Part shown: piece by piece, positions 7,869 to 16,794 of the stretch
How positions within the stretch are numbered: the stretch's first letter is position 1
How the letters are laid out: the number at the start of each line of letters is the position of its first letter
From: Fen-183 sp036504335
Lineage (GTDB): Bacteria; Acidobacteriota; Thermoanaerobaculia; UBA5066
NCBI GenBank assembly: GCA_036504335.1
Contig: DASXVJ010000031.1
Location: 1-64,000 of the forward strand
DNA length: 64,000 nt
Direction of reading: 5' to 3'
Translations under genes and position numbers: made by a program
Notes under the pieces: model-generated
The model's input: the letters and a program-made list of their open reading frames with translations, nothing else
The model's database searches: none
Told to the model about the DNA's origin: nothing

Positions 7869-8598
7869 GCCGCTCCTCTCCGTCCGCGGCCTCACGAAGC
7901 GGTTCGGCGGCCTGACCGCCCTCCACGACGTCTCGTTCGACGTCGCGCCCGGCGAGATCTACGGGGTGATCGGACCCAACGGCGCGGGCAAGACGACGCT
8001 CTTCTCGTGCCTCGTCGGCGCGCTCGCGCCGACCGCCGGCGGGATCCGCTTCCAGGGCCGGCGCATCGGCGGCCTCGCGAACCACGCCGTCGTCCGGCGC
8101 GGGCTCGTCCGGACCCACCAGATCGTCCGGCCGTTCCGCGACATGAGCGTCGAGGAGAACGTTTCGATCGGAGCCCACTTCGGAGCGGGAAAGCGCCGGG
8201 GGGCCGATGCGCGCAGGCGCACGGCCGAGGCGCTCGAGCGCACCGGCCTGGCGTCCCGGGCACGGGATCTCGCCGGCACCCTTCCCATCGGCGACCTCAA
8301 GCGCCTCGAGATCGCGCGCGCTCTCGCCGCCGAGCCCGCCTGCCTCTGCCTCGACGAGGTCATGGGCGGCCTCAACCCTTCCGAGATCGTGGCCGCGATG
8401 TCGCTCGTGCGGACGATCCGCGACGCGGGCGTGACGGTCCTCATGATCGAGCACCACGTCCACGCGGTCGCGGGCGTCACGGACCGCATCCTCGTCCTGA
8501 ACTTCGGCGAGAAGATCGCCGAGGGCCCGCCGCGCGACGTCCTCGCGGACCCGGCCGTCATCTCCGCCTACATCGGTGACGAGGAGGCCGCATCGTGA
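7858..8598 (+). CDS. livG: ABC importer ATPase (LivG)
   Basis: A 246-residue ATPase with Walker A GPNGAGKTT (about 36-44), Walker B LCLDEVMGGL and the H-loop in MIEHHVH. The signature loop reads LPIGDLKRLEIARAL instead of LSGGQ, a drift common in LivG subunits. The HQIVRPFRDMSVEENV block is typical of LivG. GTG 7858 overlaps livM by 11 bases. It powers uptake together with LivF. Confidence 0.92.
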   Translation: MPPEPLLSVRGLTKRFGGLTALHDVSFDVAPGEIYGVIGPNGAGKTTLFSCLVGALAPTAGGIRFQGRRIGGLANHAVVRRGLVRTHQIVRPFRDMSVEENVSIGAHFGAGKRRGADARRRTAEALERTGLASRARDLAGTLPIGDLKRLEIARALAAEPACLCLDEVMGGLNPSEIVAAMSLVRTIRDAGVTVLMIEHHVHAVAGVTDRILVLNFGEKIAEGPPRDVLADPAVISAYIGDEEAAS

Positions 8599-9314
8599 GC
8601 CTCCTCGCGGTCGAGGCAGTCGACGTCCTCTACGGAGACGTGCAGGCCGTCCGCGGCGTGTCGTTCACGGTCGAGCCGGGCGAGGTCGTGACGCTCATCG
8701 GCGCGAACGGCGCCGGGAAGTCCACGACGCTGAAGACCGTCGCGGGCCTCCTCGCCCCGCGCGCGGGCCGGATCCTCTTCGACGGGGCGGACGTCGGAGG
8801 CTCTCCGGCCCACGCCCTCGCGGCGAAGGGCCTCGTCCTCGTCCCGGAGGGCCGCCAGCTCTGGCCGGGAATGTCCGTCCTCGAGAACCTGCGGATGGGT
8901 TCATACCCGCGGGCGGCGCGTGCGAAGGGCGACGCGACGCTCGAGGAAGTCTTCGCGATGTTCCCCGTGCTCAAGCGGCGCGTCCACCAGAAGGCGGGAA
9001 CGCTGTCCGGCGGCGAGCAGCAGATGTGCGCAATCGGGCGGGGCCTCATGGCGCAGCCCCGCCTCCTGCTCCTCGACGAGCCGGCGCTCGGCCTGTCGCC
9101 TCTCCTCGTCAAGGAGGTCTTCGCCACTCTCCGGGAGATCCGGGCGCGCGGCGTCACGATCCTCCTCGTGGAGCAGAACGTGAAACACGCGCTCGCGCTC
9201 GCGGACCGCGCGTACGTGATGGAGACCGGCACGATCACGCTCTCCGGCCGCGCCGACGACCTCCGCAACGACCACGGCGTGCGCGACCGGTATCTCGGGT
9301 ATGCGTCGGTTTAG
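8595..9314 (+). CDS. livF: ABC importer ATPase (LivF)
   Basis: A 239-residue ATPase with Walker A GANGAGKST, signature LSGGEQQM, Walker B LLLLDEPALGLSP and H-loop VEQNVKH. The PEGRQLWPGMSVLENLRMG block is diagnostic of LivF. GTG 8595 overlaps livG by 4 bases. The stop at 9312-9314 runs directly into a purine-rich repeat arm (9313-9358) that separates it from the matB-like gene. Confidence 0.92.
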   Translation: MSLLAVEAVDVLYGDVQAVRGVSFTVEPGEVVTLIGANGAGKSTTLKTVAGLLAPRAGRILFDGADVGGSPAHALAAKGLVLVPEGRQLWPGMSVLENLRMGSYPRAARAKGDATLEEVFAMFPVLKRRVHQKAGTLSGGEQQMCAIGRGLMAQPRLLLLDEPALGLSPLLVKEVFATLREIRARGVTILLVEQNVKHALALADRAYVMETGTITLSGRADDLRNDHGVRDRYLGYASV

Positions 9315-9488
9315 AAAAGAAAGAAGAAAGAGAAAATCTTCTTAGAAGGTGAATAGGGCATGACCTCCGCCTCCGCGCACGATCGCCTGCTCGGCTCCCT
9401 GCGGCGCCGGGCGGCGCATCCGGCGGTCGTGTGGGGTGGCCGCTCTTACACATTCGAAGAAATCTCCCGTCTTTCTTCTCTCTACTCC
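9313..9488. repeat. Inverted repeat pair 1 (GA-rich element)
   Basis: Arm A (9313-9358) reads forward, purine-rich then CTTCTTAGAAGGTGAATAGG. Arm B (9441-9488) is the approximate reverse complement (ACATTCGAAGAAATCTCCCG). Arm A fills the livF-matB gap, and arm B lies in matB codons 28-43. Confidence 0.7.
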
Positions 9489-10928
9489 GAGAGGCTCGGC
9501 GTGCTCGGCGTTCGCCGCGGCGACCGCGTGGCGGTGTTCGCCGAGACGTGTCCCGAGCTGATCGCGGCGTTCATCGGGCATCTCTTGTCCGGCATCATCC
9601 ACGTCCCGATCAACACGCGGTACAAGGCGGACGAGGCGCGCCACATCCTCGAGGACTCGGGGGCGGTGGCGGTGCTGGTGGGGGACGAGGGAGAAGAATG
9701 CGGAGACGTATTAAGAGAGATTCTTGGAAGGTGCCCGGAGCATCTGAAGCACGTGATCGCGCTCCGGGAGGCGTTCCCGGCTGGCCAGCCACCTGCTGCC
9801 GCTTCGCCCTCCCCCTCTTCACCTTCTAAGAAGATCTTCTCTTCTCCCCCTCTTCCATCCGGCGAAGACGTCGCGATGCTCATCTACACGTCGGGCACGA
9901 CGGGCAAGAGCAAGGGCGTCGCTCTGTCGTACCGCGCGCTCGCCGGCAACACGGCGTCCGTGACGGGTCTCTGGCGCTTCGCGCCCGAAGATCGCCTCGT
10001 CCTCGCGCTGCCGCTCTTCCACGTCCACGGTCTCGTCCTCGGCGTGGCCGGCATGCTCGTCAACGGCTTGACGCTCCTCCTCGAGCCCCGCTTCGACCCG
10101 GCCCGTGTCGTCCACGCATTCGCGGAAGAGGGCGCCACCGTCTTCATGGGCGTGCCCACGATGTACGTACGCCTCCTCGAGCACCTCGACGCGCATCCGG
10201 ACGCCGCCGCCGCCCTGCGCAAGGCCCGCCTCTTCACCGCGGGCAGCGCTCCGCTGCCCGCCGCCGACTTCGACGCCTTCCGCGCGAAGACGGGCCACGC
10301 GATCCTCGAGCGCTACGGGATGAGCGAGACGCTCTTCACGCTTTCCAACCCGTACGACGGCGAACGCCGCCCCGGCACCGTCGGCCTGCCGGCGCCCGGC
10401 TGTTCGGTGCGGATCGTCGACGACGAGGGACGCGACGCCTCGGACGGCGAGCTGGGCGAGATCGTCGTGAAGAGCGACGGCGTGATGAACGCCTACTGGG
10501 GGCGCGAGGCGGACACGGCCGCGTCGTTTCGGGACGGCTGGTTCCTGACGGGCGACGTCGCGCGCCGCGGAGACGGGGGTTACGTCACGATCGTCGGCCG
10601 CAAGTCCGTGGACATCATCAAGAGCGGCGGCTACAAGATCGCCGCGCGCGAGATCGAGGACGTCCTCCGCCGCCACCCGAAGGTGAAGGACGCCGCGGTC
10701 GTCGGCCTCGAGGACCGCGTCTGGGGACAGCGGATCGCCGCGGCGCTCGTCCTCGCCGACGGCTGCGAGCCCGGCGCGGCCTGCGCCGAGGTGGCGGCGT
10801 TCGCGGCGGAGCACCTCGCGGACTACAAGAAGGTGCGCGAAGTCGTCGCCCTGCCCGAGCTGCCGCGCAACGCCCTCGGCAAGGTGCAGAAGCACCTCCT
10901 CGGGAAGGAATTCGGGCCGAAGGCCTAG
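9360..10928 (+). CDS. matB: Malonyl-CoA synthetase-like acyl-CoA ligase (MatB/ACSF3 type)
   Basis: A 522-residue ANL-superfamily adenylate-forming ligase. It has the P-loop YTSGTTGKSKG near residue 177, FHVHGL, MGVPTMYVRLL, GHAILERYGMSET and SNPYDGERRPGTVG, plus the C-terminal lysine in GKVQKHLLGK. The SNPYDGER and ERYGM pattern is that of MatB and ACSF3, which ligate malonate (or methylmalonate) to CoA. Its place behind livHMGF and opposite malonyl-CoA decarboxylase supports malonate use (inference). Repeat arms at 9441-9488, 9687-9738 and 9811-9857 encode AT-rich patches (TFEEISRLSS; SPSKKIFSS) inside an otherwise GC-rich gene. Confidence 0.85.
   Translation: MTSASAHDRLLGSLRRRAAHPAVVWGGRSYTFEEISRLSSLYSERLGVLGVRRGDRVAVFAETCPELIAAFIGHLLSGIIHVPINTRYKADEARHILEDSGAVAVLVGDEGEECGDVLREILGRCPEHLKHVIALREAFPAGQPPAAASPSPSSPSKKIFSSPPLPSGEDVAMLIYTSGTTGKSKGVALSYRALAGNTASVTGLWRFAPEDRLVLALPLFHVHGLVLGVAGMLVNGLTLLLEPRFDPARVVHAFAEEGATVFMGVPTMYVRLLEHLDAHPDAAAALRKARLFTAGSAPLPAADFDAFRAKTGHAILERYGMSETLFTLSNPYDGERRPGTVGLPAPGCSVRIVDDEGRDASDGELGEIVVKSDGVMNAYWGREADTAASFRDGWFLTGDVARRGDGGYVTIVGRKSVDIIKSGGYKIAAREIEDVLRRHPKVKDAAVVGLEDRVWGQRIAAALVLADGCEPGAACAEVAAFAAEHLADYKKVREVVALPELPRNALGKVQKHLLGKEFGPKA
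9687..9857. repeat. Inverted repeat pair 2, inside matB
   Basis: Arm A (9687-9738, diverged) contains AGAGAGATTCTTGGAAGGTG. Arm B (9811-9857) contains CACCTTCTAAGAAGATCTTC and is close to consensus. Both are read through in frame; arm B encodes SPSKKIFSS, a likely linker insertion. Confidence 0.65.
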
Positions 10929-13342
10929 TTCGCCGGAGCCGCCGGCTTGTCCGCCGTCCAGCGGGCGCCCCATTCCAGCATCTCGGCGAGCGTGTGGAGC
11001 ACGCTCTCGCGCGCCCGGTAGCCGTGCGCCTCGAACGGGAGGAGGACGAGGCGCGCGGTGCCGCCGGTGCCCTGGATCGCGGCGTAGAGGCGCTCCGACT
11101 GGATCGGGAACGTGCCCGAGTTGTTGTCGGCCTCGCCGTGGATCAGGAGGAGCGGCGCCTTGATCCTGTCCGCCGCCATGAACGGAGACACCTTGAGATA
11201 AGTCTCCGGCGCCTCCCAGAGACTGCGGCGCTCGGTCTGGAAGCCAAACGGCGTGAGCGTGCGGTTGTAGGCGCCGCTGCGCGCGATGCCGGCGGCGAAA
11301 AGGTCGCTGTGCGCGAGCAGGTTCGCCGTCATGAACGCGCCGTAGCTGTGCCCCGCGACGACGACCTTCTTCCGGTCCACGACGCCGCGCGCGTCCAGCG
11401 CGTCGATCGTCGCCTTCGCGGCGCCCGTGATCTGGTCGACGTACGTGTCGTTCATCTTCTCGGGGTCGCCGACGACGGGCATCGTCGCGTCCATGAGGAC
11501 GGCCCAGCCCTGCGTCAGGAAGAAGAGAGGCGACGCGCCCATGGGCCGCGTGAACGCGTTCGGCGACGCGCGCACCTGCCCGGCGGTGCCGGCGTCCGAG
11601 TACTCCAGCGGATACGCCCAGACGAGGCACGGCAGGCGCTTGCCGGCCTCGGCGCCCGCGGGCAGGTAGAGCGTGCCCGAGAGCGCGACGCCGTCGGCGC
11701 GCGTGTACTTCAGGATCTCCTTCTTCACGCCGGCGAACTGCGGCGCGGGGTCCTTGAAGTCCGTGAGCTTCGCGCGCGTGCGCTGCGCGAGGTCGACGAG
11801 CCAGAGGTTCGGAGGCTCGGAGGGGCTCTCGCGGCGGATCACGATCTTCGTCCGGTTCTCCCCGAGGAACCCGACGAAGCGCTCCAGCGCGTCGTCGGGC
11901 GACTTGAAGAGGCGCCGCGTCTGCCCGCTGGAGAGGTCCACGGCGTCGAGGAACGGCTGGGCGCCGTCCGGCGTCGCTCCCTCGGCGGACAGGAACGCCA
12001 CGACGCCCTCCTGCAGGATCGTCCTGCGGCCGCGGCGCGACGTCCCGGTGACGAAACGGCCCGGGTCCTTGTAGGCGTCCTGCGCGGACAGGTCGAAGAG
12101 GACGCGCGCCGGCGTGGACGCGTTGTCGAGGTCGATCACCGACGTCGTCCGCCAGCGGCGGCTGCGGTCGAACTCGGACACGATCGCCGTTCCCGGCGTC
12201 ACGGTCCACTCGACGCCCTGCAGCCGGTGGACGAGCTGGCGGACCTCGCGCCCTTCGCCCGCGAACGGCGCGCGCAGCGTGTGCAGCGATTCCCGGAACG
12301 GGACCTTCCGGAGCGGGTCGCCGCCGTCGAGCGCCTCGGTCCAGAAGAGCGAGGCTTCCTCCATGGGCTGCCACTCGACGTGGCGCGGACCCGTCGGGAC
12401 GCCCTGCCGCGGCGTCTGGTCGGCGAGCGGGAGCTCGGCCACGACGCGCAGGACGCGGCCCGCGCCGTCCCAGATCTCGAGGGCGTGCGGGAACTCGCGG
12501 TACGGAACGCGGTACGAGAAGGGCCGCTTCATCCGCGCCACGAGGAGATACCGCCCGTCCGGAGACGGGTCGAGACGCGTGAAGAGGCCCGGCGCGCCGG
12601 CGGCCGTCGTGCGCCTCGACGCCACGTCCAGCTTCAGGACCTGCGACGTCGCGAAGTGCTCGAAGAGATCCTCGTCCCGCGAGCTCTTCAGGAGGTCCTG
12701 GAACGTGGCCGTCGTGGCGGTCTTGCCGGCCGTCTCCTCGATGACCGGCCCCTGCGGCACCGCGGGCTCGGGCGGCGCCGGCTTGCGGTCCTGCGGGATC
12801 GCGAGGATCCACAGAGTCTTACCGTCGTTCGAGAAACGCAGGGCCTCGCCCGCGACGTCGTTCACGCGGACCCCGGCCACGGCGGCGGCGGCGCCCGACT
12901 TCGTCTCGGCGAGCCAGAGTTCCGTCCGGTCGTCCGTGTCGCGCGTGAAGGCGAAGACGCTCCCGTCCGGCGAGAACACCGGCATCCCGACGCGCGCGCC
13001 GGTAGGGAGGGCGATACGCGTCTTCCGGCCCTCCGGAAGGGAGAGCGCCGTGAGGCCGGACGCCGACAGGAGATGCTGCTGGGCGCCGCGCGCCGGAACG
13101 AGGCGAACGCCCGCGAGCCTGAGGAACGGCTCGGCCACGACGGAGAGCGGCGGGTTCTGCTCGATCTCGACGAGGAGGGCCGCGTCGCCGGCGGGGCTCA
13201 ACCGCGCCAGCGGCGGCCCGGGGGCGTCGAGCATCTGGACGACTTCCTTCGGAGGCAGCTTGTAGGATGTCGCGGCGGCCGCGGGCGCGCCTGAAAAGAG
13301 GGCCGCGGCCACGGCAGCGGCCATGAGAACGAGTCGCTTCAT
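10925..13342 (-). CDS. Secreted S9-family prolyl oligopeptidase (glutamyl endopeptidase-like)
   Basis: An 805-residue protein with a cleavable signal peptide (hydrophobic run ending AAAAT near residue 25), a long beta-propeller-like N-terminal region and a C-terminal alpha/beta-hydrolase peptidase domain. The catalytic Ser is in GHSYGAF, Asp in HGEADNNSG and His in FEAHGYR. The GHSYGAF and SGAYNRTLTPFGFQ pattern resembles S9D glutamyl endopeptidases. It probably degrades peptides outside the cytoplasm. The gene ends in a 4-base convergent overlap with matB and starts back to back with the GGDEF gene. Confidence 0.88.
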   Translation of the reverse strand: MKRLVLMAAAVAAALFSGAPAAAATSYKLPPKEVVQMLDAPGPPLARLSPAGDAALLVEIEQNPPLSVVAEPFLRLAGVRLVPARGAQQHLLSASGLTALSLPEGRKTRIALPTGARVGMPVFSPDGSVFAFTRDTDDRTELWLAETKSGAAAAVAGVRVNDVAGEALRFSNDGKTLWILAIPQDRKPAPPEPAVPQGPVIEETAGKTATTATFQDLLKSSRDEDLFEHFATSQVLKLDVASRRTTAAGAPGLFTRLDPSPDGRYLLVARMKRPFSYRVPYREFPHALEIWDGAGRVLRVVAELPLADQTPRQGVPTGPRHVEWQPMEEASLFWTEALDGGDPLRKVPFRESLHTLRAPFAGEGREVRQLVHRLQGVEWTVTPGTAIVSEFDRSRRWRTTSVIDLDNASTPARVLFDLSAQDAYKDPGRFVTGTSRRGRRTILQEGVVAFLSAEGATPDGAQPFLDAVDLSSGQTRRLFKSPDDALERFVGFLGENRTKIVIRRESPSEPPNLWLVDLAQRTRAKLTDFKDPAPQFAGVKKEILKYTRADGVALSGTLYLPAGAEAGKRLPCLVWAYPLEYSDAGTAGQVRASPNAFTRPMGASPLFFLTQGWAVLMDATMPVVGDPEKMNDTYVDQITGAAKATIDALDARGVVDRKKVVVAGHSYGAFMTANLLAHSDLFAAGIARSGAYNRTLTPFGFQTERRSLWEAPETYLKVSPFMAADRIKAPLLLIHGEADNNSGTFPIQSERLYAAIQGTGGTARLVLLPFEAHGYRARESVLHTLAEMLEWGARWTADKPAAPAN

Positions 13343-13376
13343 GGGATTCTCCCCCGCGATGATGGCACGCCGAACG

Positions 13377-13382
13377 TAGAAT
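13377..13382 (+). promoter_or_regulatory. -10 box TAGAAT of the GGDEF gene
   Basis: TAGAAT ends 10 bases before ATG 13393, giving a leader of only a few bases (inference). Confidence 0.4.
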
Positions 13383-13392
13383 CGTCCTCGAC

Positions 13393-14373
13393 ATGACGCT
13401 CTCGGCCGGGCAGATTGCGGCGCTCTTCTGCGCGCTCACGGCGGCCGCCTTCGGCCTCGTGGCCTTCACGCTCCTCGTCGCCTCCCGGACCCGGCGGACC
13501 CTCGCGCTCTACGGGGCTCTCGCGTTCGCGACGGCGGCCGTCCTCATGCTCCCGATCGTCAAGCCCGGCAGGCCCCACGCGCTCGACAACGCGTCCGCGG
13601 TTCTCGTCGCCGCCCTCGCCGCCGCGCTTCTCTACGACCTCGGCCAGGGCTCCCGCCGGACCCGGGCGTTTCTCTTCGCGGCCGCGAGCGTCCTCGCGCT
13701 GGCCGGCCTCGCCGAGACCGCCCAGCGGCACGCGTTCCTCCTCGCGCGCACCGTCGTCCCGCCGCTCGGCGCGGGTTTCATCCTGTTCACCGTGCTCCTC
13801 CTGCCGACGGTCGCGGACGAGGAGCGCCGGCTCTTCGCCCGGGCCACGACGGACGCGCTCACGGGTCTGCTGAACCGCGCCGCGTTCCGCGAGCGGGCGC
13901 GCGCGGAGATCGCCCGCGCCGAACGCACGGGCCGGCCGCTCGCGGTCGCGATGCTCGACCTCGACCACTTCAAGGCCTTCAACGACGCTCACGGGCACCC
14001 GGCGGGCGACGCCGCGCTCTCGGCCGTGGCGGGGGCGATCACGCGCACGATCCGCGCGATCGACCTCGCGGGCCGCTACGGCGGGGAGGAGTTCGTCCTG
14101 CTGCTCGTGGAGGCGGACGCCGTCGCGGCCGTCCGCGCGCTCGAGCGGCTCCGCAAGTCCGTCGCGTCGCTCGAGCCCCCGCGGGTCGCCGGGCCGATCA
14201 CGATCTCGTCCGGCATCGCGGTTCACGTGCCGCCGTTCGAGCACTCGACGCTCGAGGGGCTCGTCGCCCGCGCCGACGCGACGCTCTACGCGGCCAAGGA
14301 AGCGGGCCGCAACAAGGTGATGGTCGAGGCGCCCTCCCGGCCAGCGGCCGCTTCCGACGTCGTCTACCGCTGA
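13393..14373 (+). CDS. Membrane diguanylate cyclase (GGDEF)
   Basis: This 326-residue protein has about six hydrophobic segments in residues 1-145, which do not match a known sensor domain I can name. A complete GGDEF domain follows: DALTGLLNRAAF, DLDHFKAFND and the active-site motif GGEEF near residue 230. No RxxD inhibitory site is obvious upstream of GGEEF. It should make c-di-GMP from GTP in response to a membrane signal. It has its own short-leader promoter and sits back to back with the S9 peptidase gene. Confidence 0.9.
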   Translation: MTLSAGQIAALFCALTAAAFGLVAFTLLVASRTRRTLALYGALAFATAAVLMLPIVKPGRPHALDNASAVLVAALAAALLYDLGQGSRRTRAFLFAAASVLALAGLAETAQRHAFLLARTVVPPLGAGFILFTVLLLPTVADEERRLFARATTDALTGLLNRAAFRERARAEIARAERTGRPLAVAMLDLDHFKAFNDAHGHPAGDAALSAVAGAITRTIRAIDLAGRYGGEEFVLLLVEADAVAAVRALERLRKSVASLEPPRVAGPITISSGIAVHVPPFEHSTLEGLVARADATLYAAKEAGRNKVMVEAPSRPAAASDVVYR

Positions 14374-14380
14374 GCGCGCG

Positions 14381-15571
14381 TCAGGCGAGGACGCCGCGGA
14401 GCCGCTTCAGGGCTTCCTCGAGCCTCTCGAGCGACGTCGCGAAGGAGATCCGGATGCAACGGTCCTCGCCGAACGCCGAGCCGGGAGTCACGGCGACGGC
14501 GCCGGTCTCGAGGAGCGCCTTCGCGAACGAGGCCGAGTCCCGCACGGCGACGCCGCCGACGGTCTTCCCGTACCAGGCCGAGACGTCCGGGAACGCGTAG
14601 AACGTCCCGCCGGGCGGCGTGCACCGGAACCCCGGCAGCGCGTTCAGCGCAGGGATCAGGTAGGCGCGACGGCGCCGGTACTCGGCCAGCATCGTCTCGA
14701 TCGCCTTCGCGCTCTCGTCGGGGCGGCGAAGGGCCTCGAGCGCAGCGGCCTGCGCCACGGAGCACACGTTGGACGTCGCGTGGCCGACGAGCCGGCCGAT
14801 CATCTCGGCGACGGGCCTCGCGGCGCACGCGTAGCCCACCCGCCAGCCCGTCATCGCGTACGTCTTGCTGAACGTGCCCGCGAGGACGACGGTCTCCGGA
14901 AATTCGGCGGCGAGCGCGGCGGCGGAGAGGTGCCTTCCCTCGAAGACGAAGCGGTCGTAGCACTCGTCGAAGAGGAACGTCCAGCCGCGCGCGGCGCACA
15001 GGCGCACGATCTTCTCGATCTCGGCGGGTTCCATGACGGCTCCCGACGGGTTCGTCGGCGAGTTCACGAGGATCCCGCGCGTCGCGGGCGTCGCCGCAGC
15101 CTCGACGTCCGCCGCCGTGAGGCGGAAGCCGTTCGCCTGCGACGTCGGGACGAAGACCGGGCGCGCTCCGGAGAGCGTGACCATCTCCGGGAACGACACC
15201 CAGTAGGGGACGGGGATGAGGACGTCGTCCCCCTCCTCGAAGAGCGCGAGGATCGCCGTGTGGAGCGCCTGCTTGCCGCCGTTCGTCACGACGACGTCGG
15301 CAGGCCCCCACGGCGCCTTCCACTCCCGCGCGTAGCGCGCCGCGATGGCGGCACGCAGCTCGACGGTGCCGGCCGAGTCCGTGTACCGCGTGAAATTCGT
15401 GCCGATCGCGCGGACCGCGGCCTCCTTGACGAACTCCGGCGTCGGGAAGTCCGGCTCGCCGGGGCCGAGGTCGAGGACGTCGACGCCGCTCGCCCGCAGC
15501 GCGGCGGCGGTCCTCATGACTTCGAGAGTCGCCGACGCGGCGACGCGGGAGGCGCGCTTCGAAAATCTCAT
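14381..15571 (-). CDS. aspC: Class I aspartate-type aminotransferase
   Basis: A 396-residue PLP enzyme of the aspartate aminotransferase Ib type. Hallmarks are LGPGEPDFPTPEFVKEAA, the substrate-binding NSPTNPSG, DECYDRF, and the PLP lysine in GTFSKTYAMTGWRVGY (about residue 234), with Arg in RISFATS near the C-terminus. It moves amino groups between aspartate (or similar) and 2-oxoglutarate in the cytoplasm. The start ATG 15571 overlaps the stop of the upstream exchanger gene (ATGA), so the two are translationally coupled. Confidence 0.9.
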   Translation of the reverse strand: MRFSKRASRVAASATLEVMRTAAALRASGVDVLDLGPGEPDFPTPEFVKEAAVRAIGTNFTRYTDSAGTVELRAAIAARYAREWKAPWGPADVVVTNGGKQALHTAILALFEEGDDVLIPVPYWVSFPEMVTLSGARPVFVPTSQANGFRLTAADVEAAATPATRGILVNSPTNPSGAVMEPAEIEKIVRLCAARGWTFLFDECYDRFVFEGRHLSAAALAAEFPETVVLAGTFSKTYAMTGWRVGYACAARPVAEMIGRLVGHATSNVCSVAQAAALEALRRPDESAKAIETMLAEYRRRRAYLIPALNALPGFRCTPPGGTFYAFPDVSAWYGKTVGGVAVRDSASFAKALLETGAVAVTPGSAFGEDRCIRISFATSLERLEEALKRLRGVLA

Positions 15572-16752
15572 GATCCCCTCAGGACCCTCCACGCGGCGCC
15601 GATCGCGCGCGGCTTGCGGCGCCCGACCGCGATCATGAGCATCTCGACGGCGCACCACGCGCCGTAAACGAAGATCATCGCGCCGCGCGTCGAAGGCACG
15701 GCGAACTGGACGAGCCAGAACACGAACAGGATGGCCGCCTCGAAGGCCCGGAGGTCGAGGTTCACGAGGAGGAGCCAGCCGAGAAAGCTCTGCAGGATCG
15801 TGAGCAGGATCTCCACGCGCTGGTGCTCGTCGAAGATGATCGCGGACGGGGTGCCGCGCGAGAACGAGTAGATGACCGGGATGAGAGCCGACAGGATCGA
15901 CCACTGGTTGATGGTGGACGAGACGAGGTTCATGACGGCCATCGGCGCCTTCGTGATCTGGCGCGCCCAGTTGAAGGCCGAGAGCTTTTCCGGGAACTCC
16001 GAGAGGAACGGCGCCACCCATTGAACGAAGACGAACGGCGCAACGCCCGCCGCGATCGCGAGCGCGAGCATGGACTCGACGAACGCGTGCGCGGAGACGA
16101 CGAGCATCAGGCCGCCGACGACGAAGATCCCGGCGATCGCCCAGCCGCGCCGGCCCGGTCCCTGCCGCAGCGCCCACTTGGACACCGCGGGCAGGTCCTC
16201 GATCTCCTCCACGTCGCCGGTGCGCGGCGGGACCCTCAGGAGCGCGAAAAGGTATGCGAAGTAGCAAAGCGAGAGGATCAGCGCGTCCCAGAGGCCCAGC
16301 GACCCCTTCCACCAGATCACGGCGAACCACGCGAGCGGCGGGAGGAGGCCCATCACCTCGAGCGAATGCTCGTCGTCGAATTCGATCGCGATCCACGTCT
16401 TGCGCTTTCCCGTCCGCCGCGCGAAGTAGGCGGCCACGAAGTAGACGAGCGGCCAGCCAAGACCCACGAGGAGGCGGATCGAGCCGGTGAAGTTCGCGAT
16501 CGCGAGGTGGACCTTCGCGGGGTCCTTGCCGGCTTCCCACGCGATGACGGCCTCCACCGCGAACTCGGGCAGCGTCTGGAGCCACGCGAGGATCGCGAGG
16601 GCGAGGCCCTGCGAGACGAGAAACTGCGCGGCCTCGGCGCCCCAGGCGACGAGGAACGCCGAGAACAGGACGGACGGAAACGTCCACAGCGCCGTCAGAG
16701 GAGTCGCTTTCGCGACGATGGCCGCCCCGGCCGCCGGAATTTCACCCTTCAT
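15568..16752 (-). CDS. CaCA-type (sodium/calcium exchanger-like) membrane protein
   Basis: The 394-residue protein has about ten membrane segments in two halves around a charged loop (EEIEDLPAVSKW). The two inverted-topology motifs of CaCA exchangers are recognisable but altered: the first around LPEFAVEAVIAWEAG with ANFTGS, the second around APFLSEFPEKLSAFNWARQ; each keeps the Pro-Glu pair. The usual GNxxGSN residues are changed, so the transported ion is uncertain. It is upstream of and coupled to the aminotransferase. ATG 16752 lies 8 bases after a TTAAAT -10 box. Confidence 0.7.
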   Translation of the reverse strand: MKGEIPAAGAAIVAKATPLTALWTFPSVLFSAFLVAWGAEAAQFLVSQGLALAILAWLQTLPEFAVEAVIAWEAGKDPAKVHLAIANFTGSIRLLVGLGWPLVYFVAAYFARRTGKRKTWIAIEFDDEHSLEVMGLLPPLAWFAVIWWKGSLGLWDALILSLCYFAYLFALLRVPPRTGDVEEIEDLPAVSKWALRQGPGRRGWAIAGIFVVGGLMLVVSAHAFVESMLALAIAAGVAPFVFVQWVAPFLSEFPEKLSAFNWARQITKAPMAVMNLVSSTINQWSILSALIPVIYSFSRGTPSAIIFDEHQRVEILLTILQSFLGWLLLVNLDLRAFEAAILFVFWLVQFAVPSTRGAMIFVYGAWCAVEMLMIAVGRRKPRAIGAAWRVLRGS

Positions 16753-16760
16753 CGAGCCGG

Positions 16761-16785
16761 ATTTAAGCACGACGCGGGCTAGACT
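16761..16785. promoter_or_regulatory. Divergent short-leader promoters
   Basis: On the minus strand, TTAAAT (16761-16766) ends 8 bases before ATG 16752. On the plus strand, TAGACT (16780-16785) ends 9 bases before ATG 16795. Both genes are predicted to have almost no 5' leader. Confidence 0.4.
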
Positions 16786-16794
16786 TCCGCCCGC

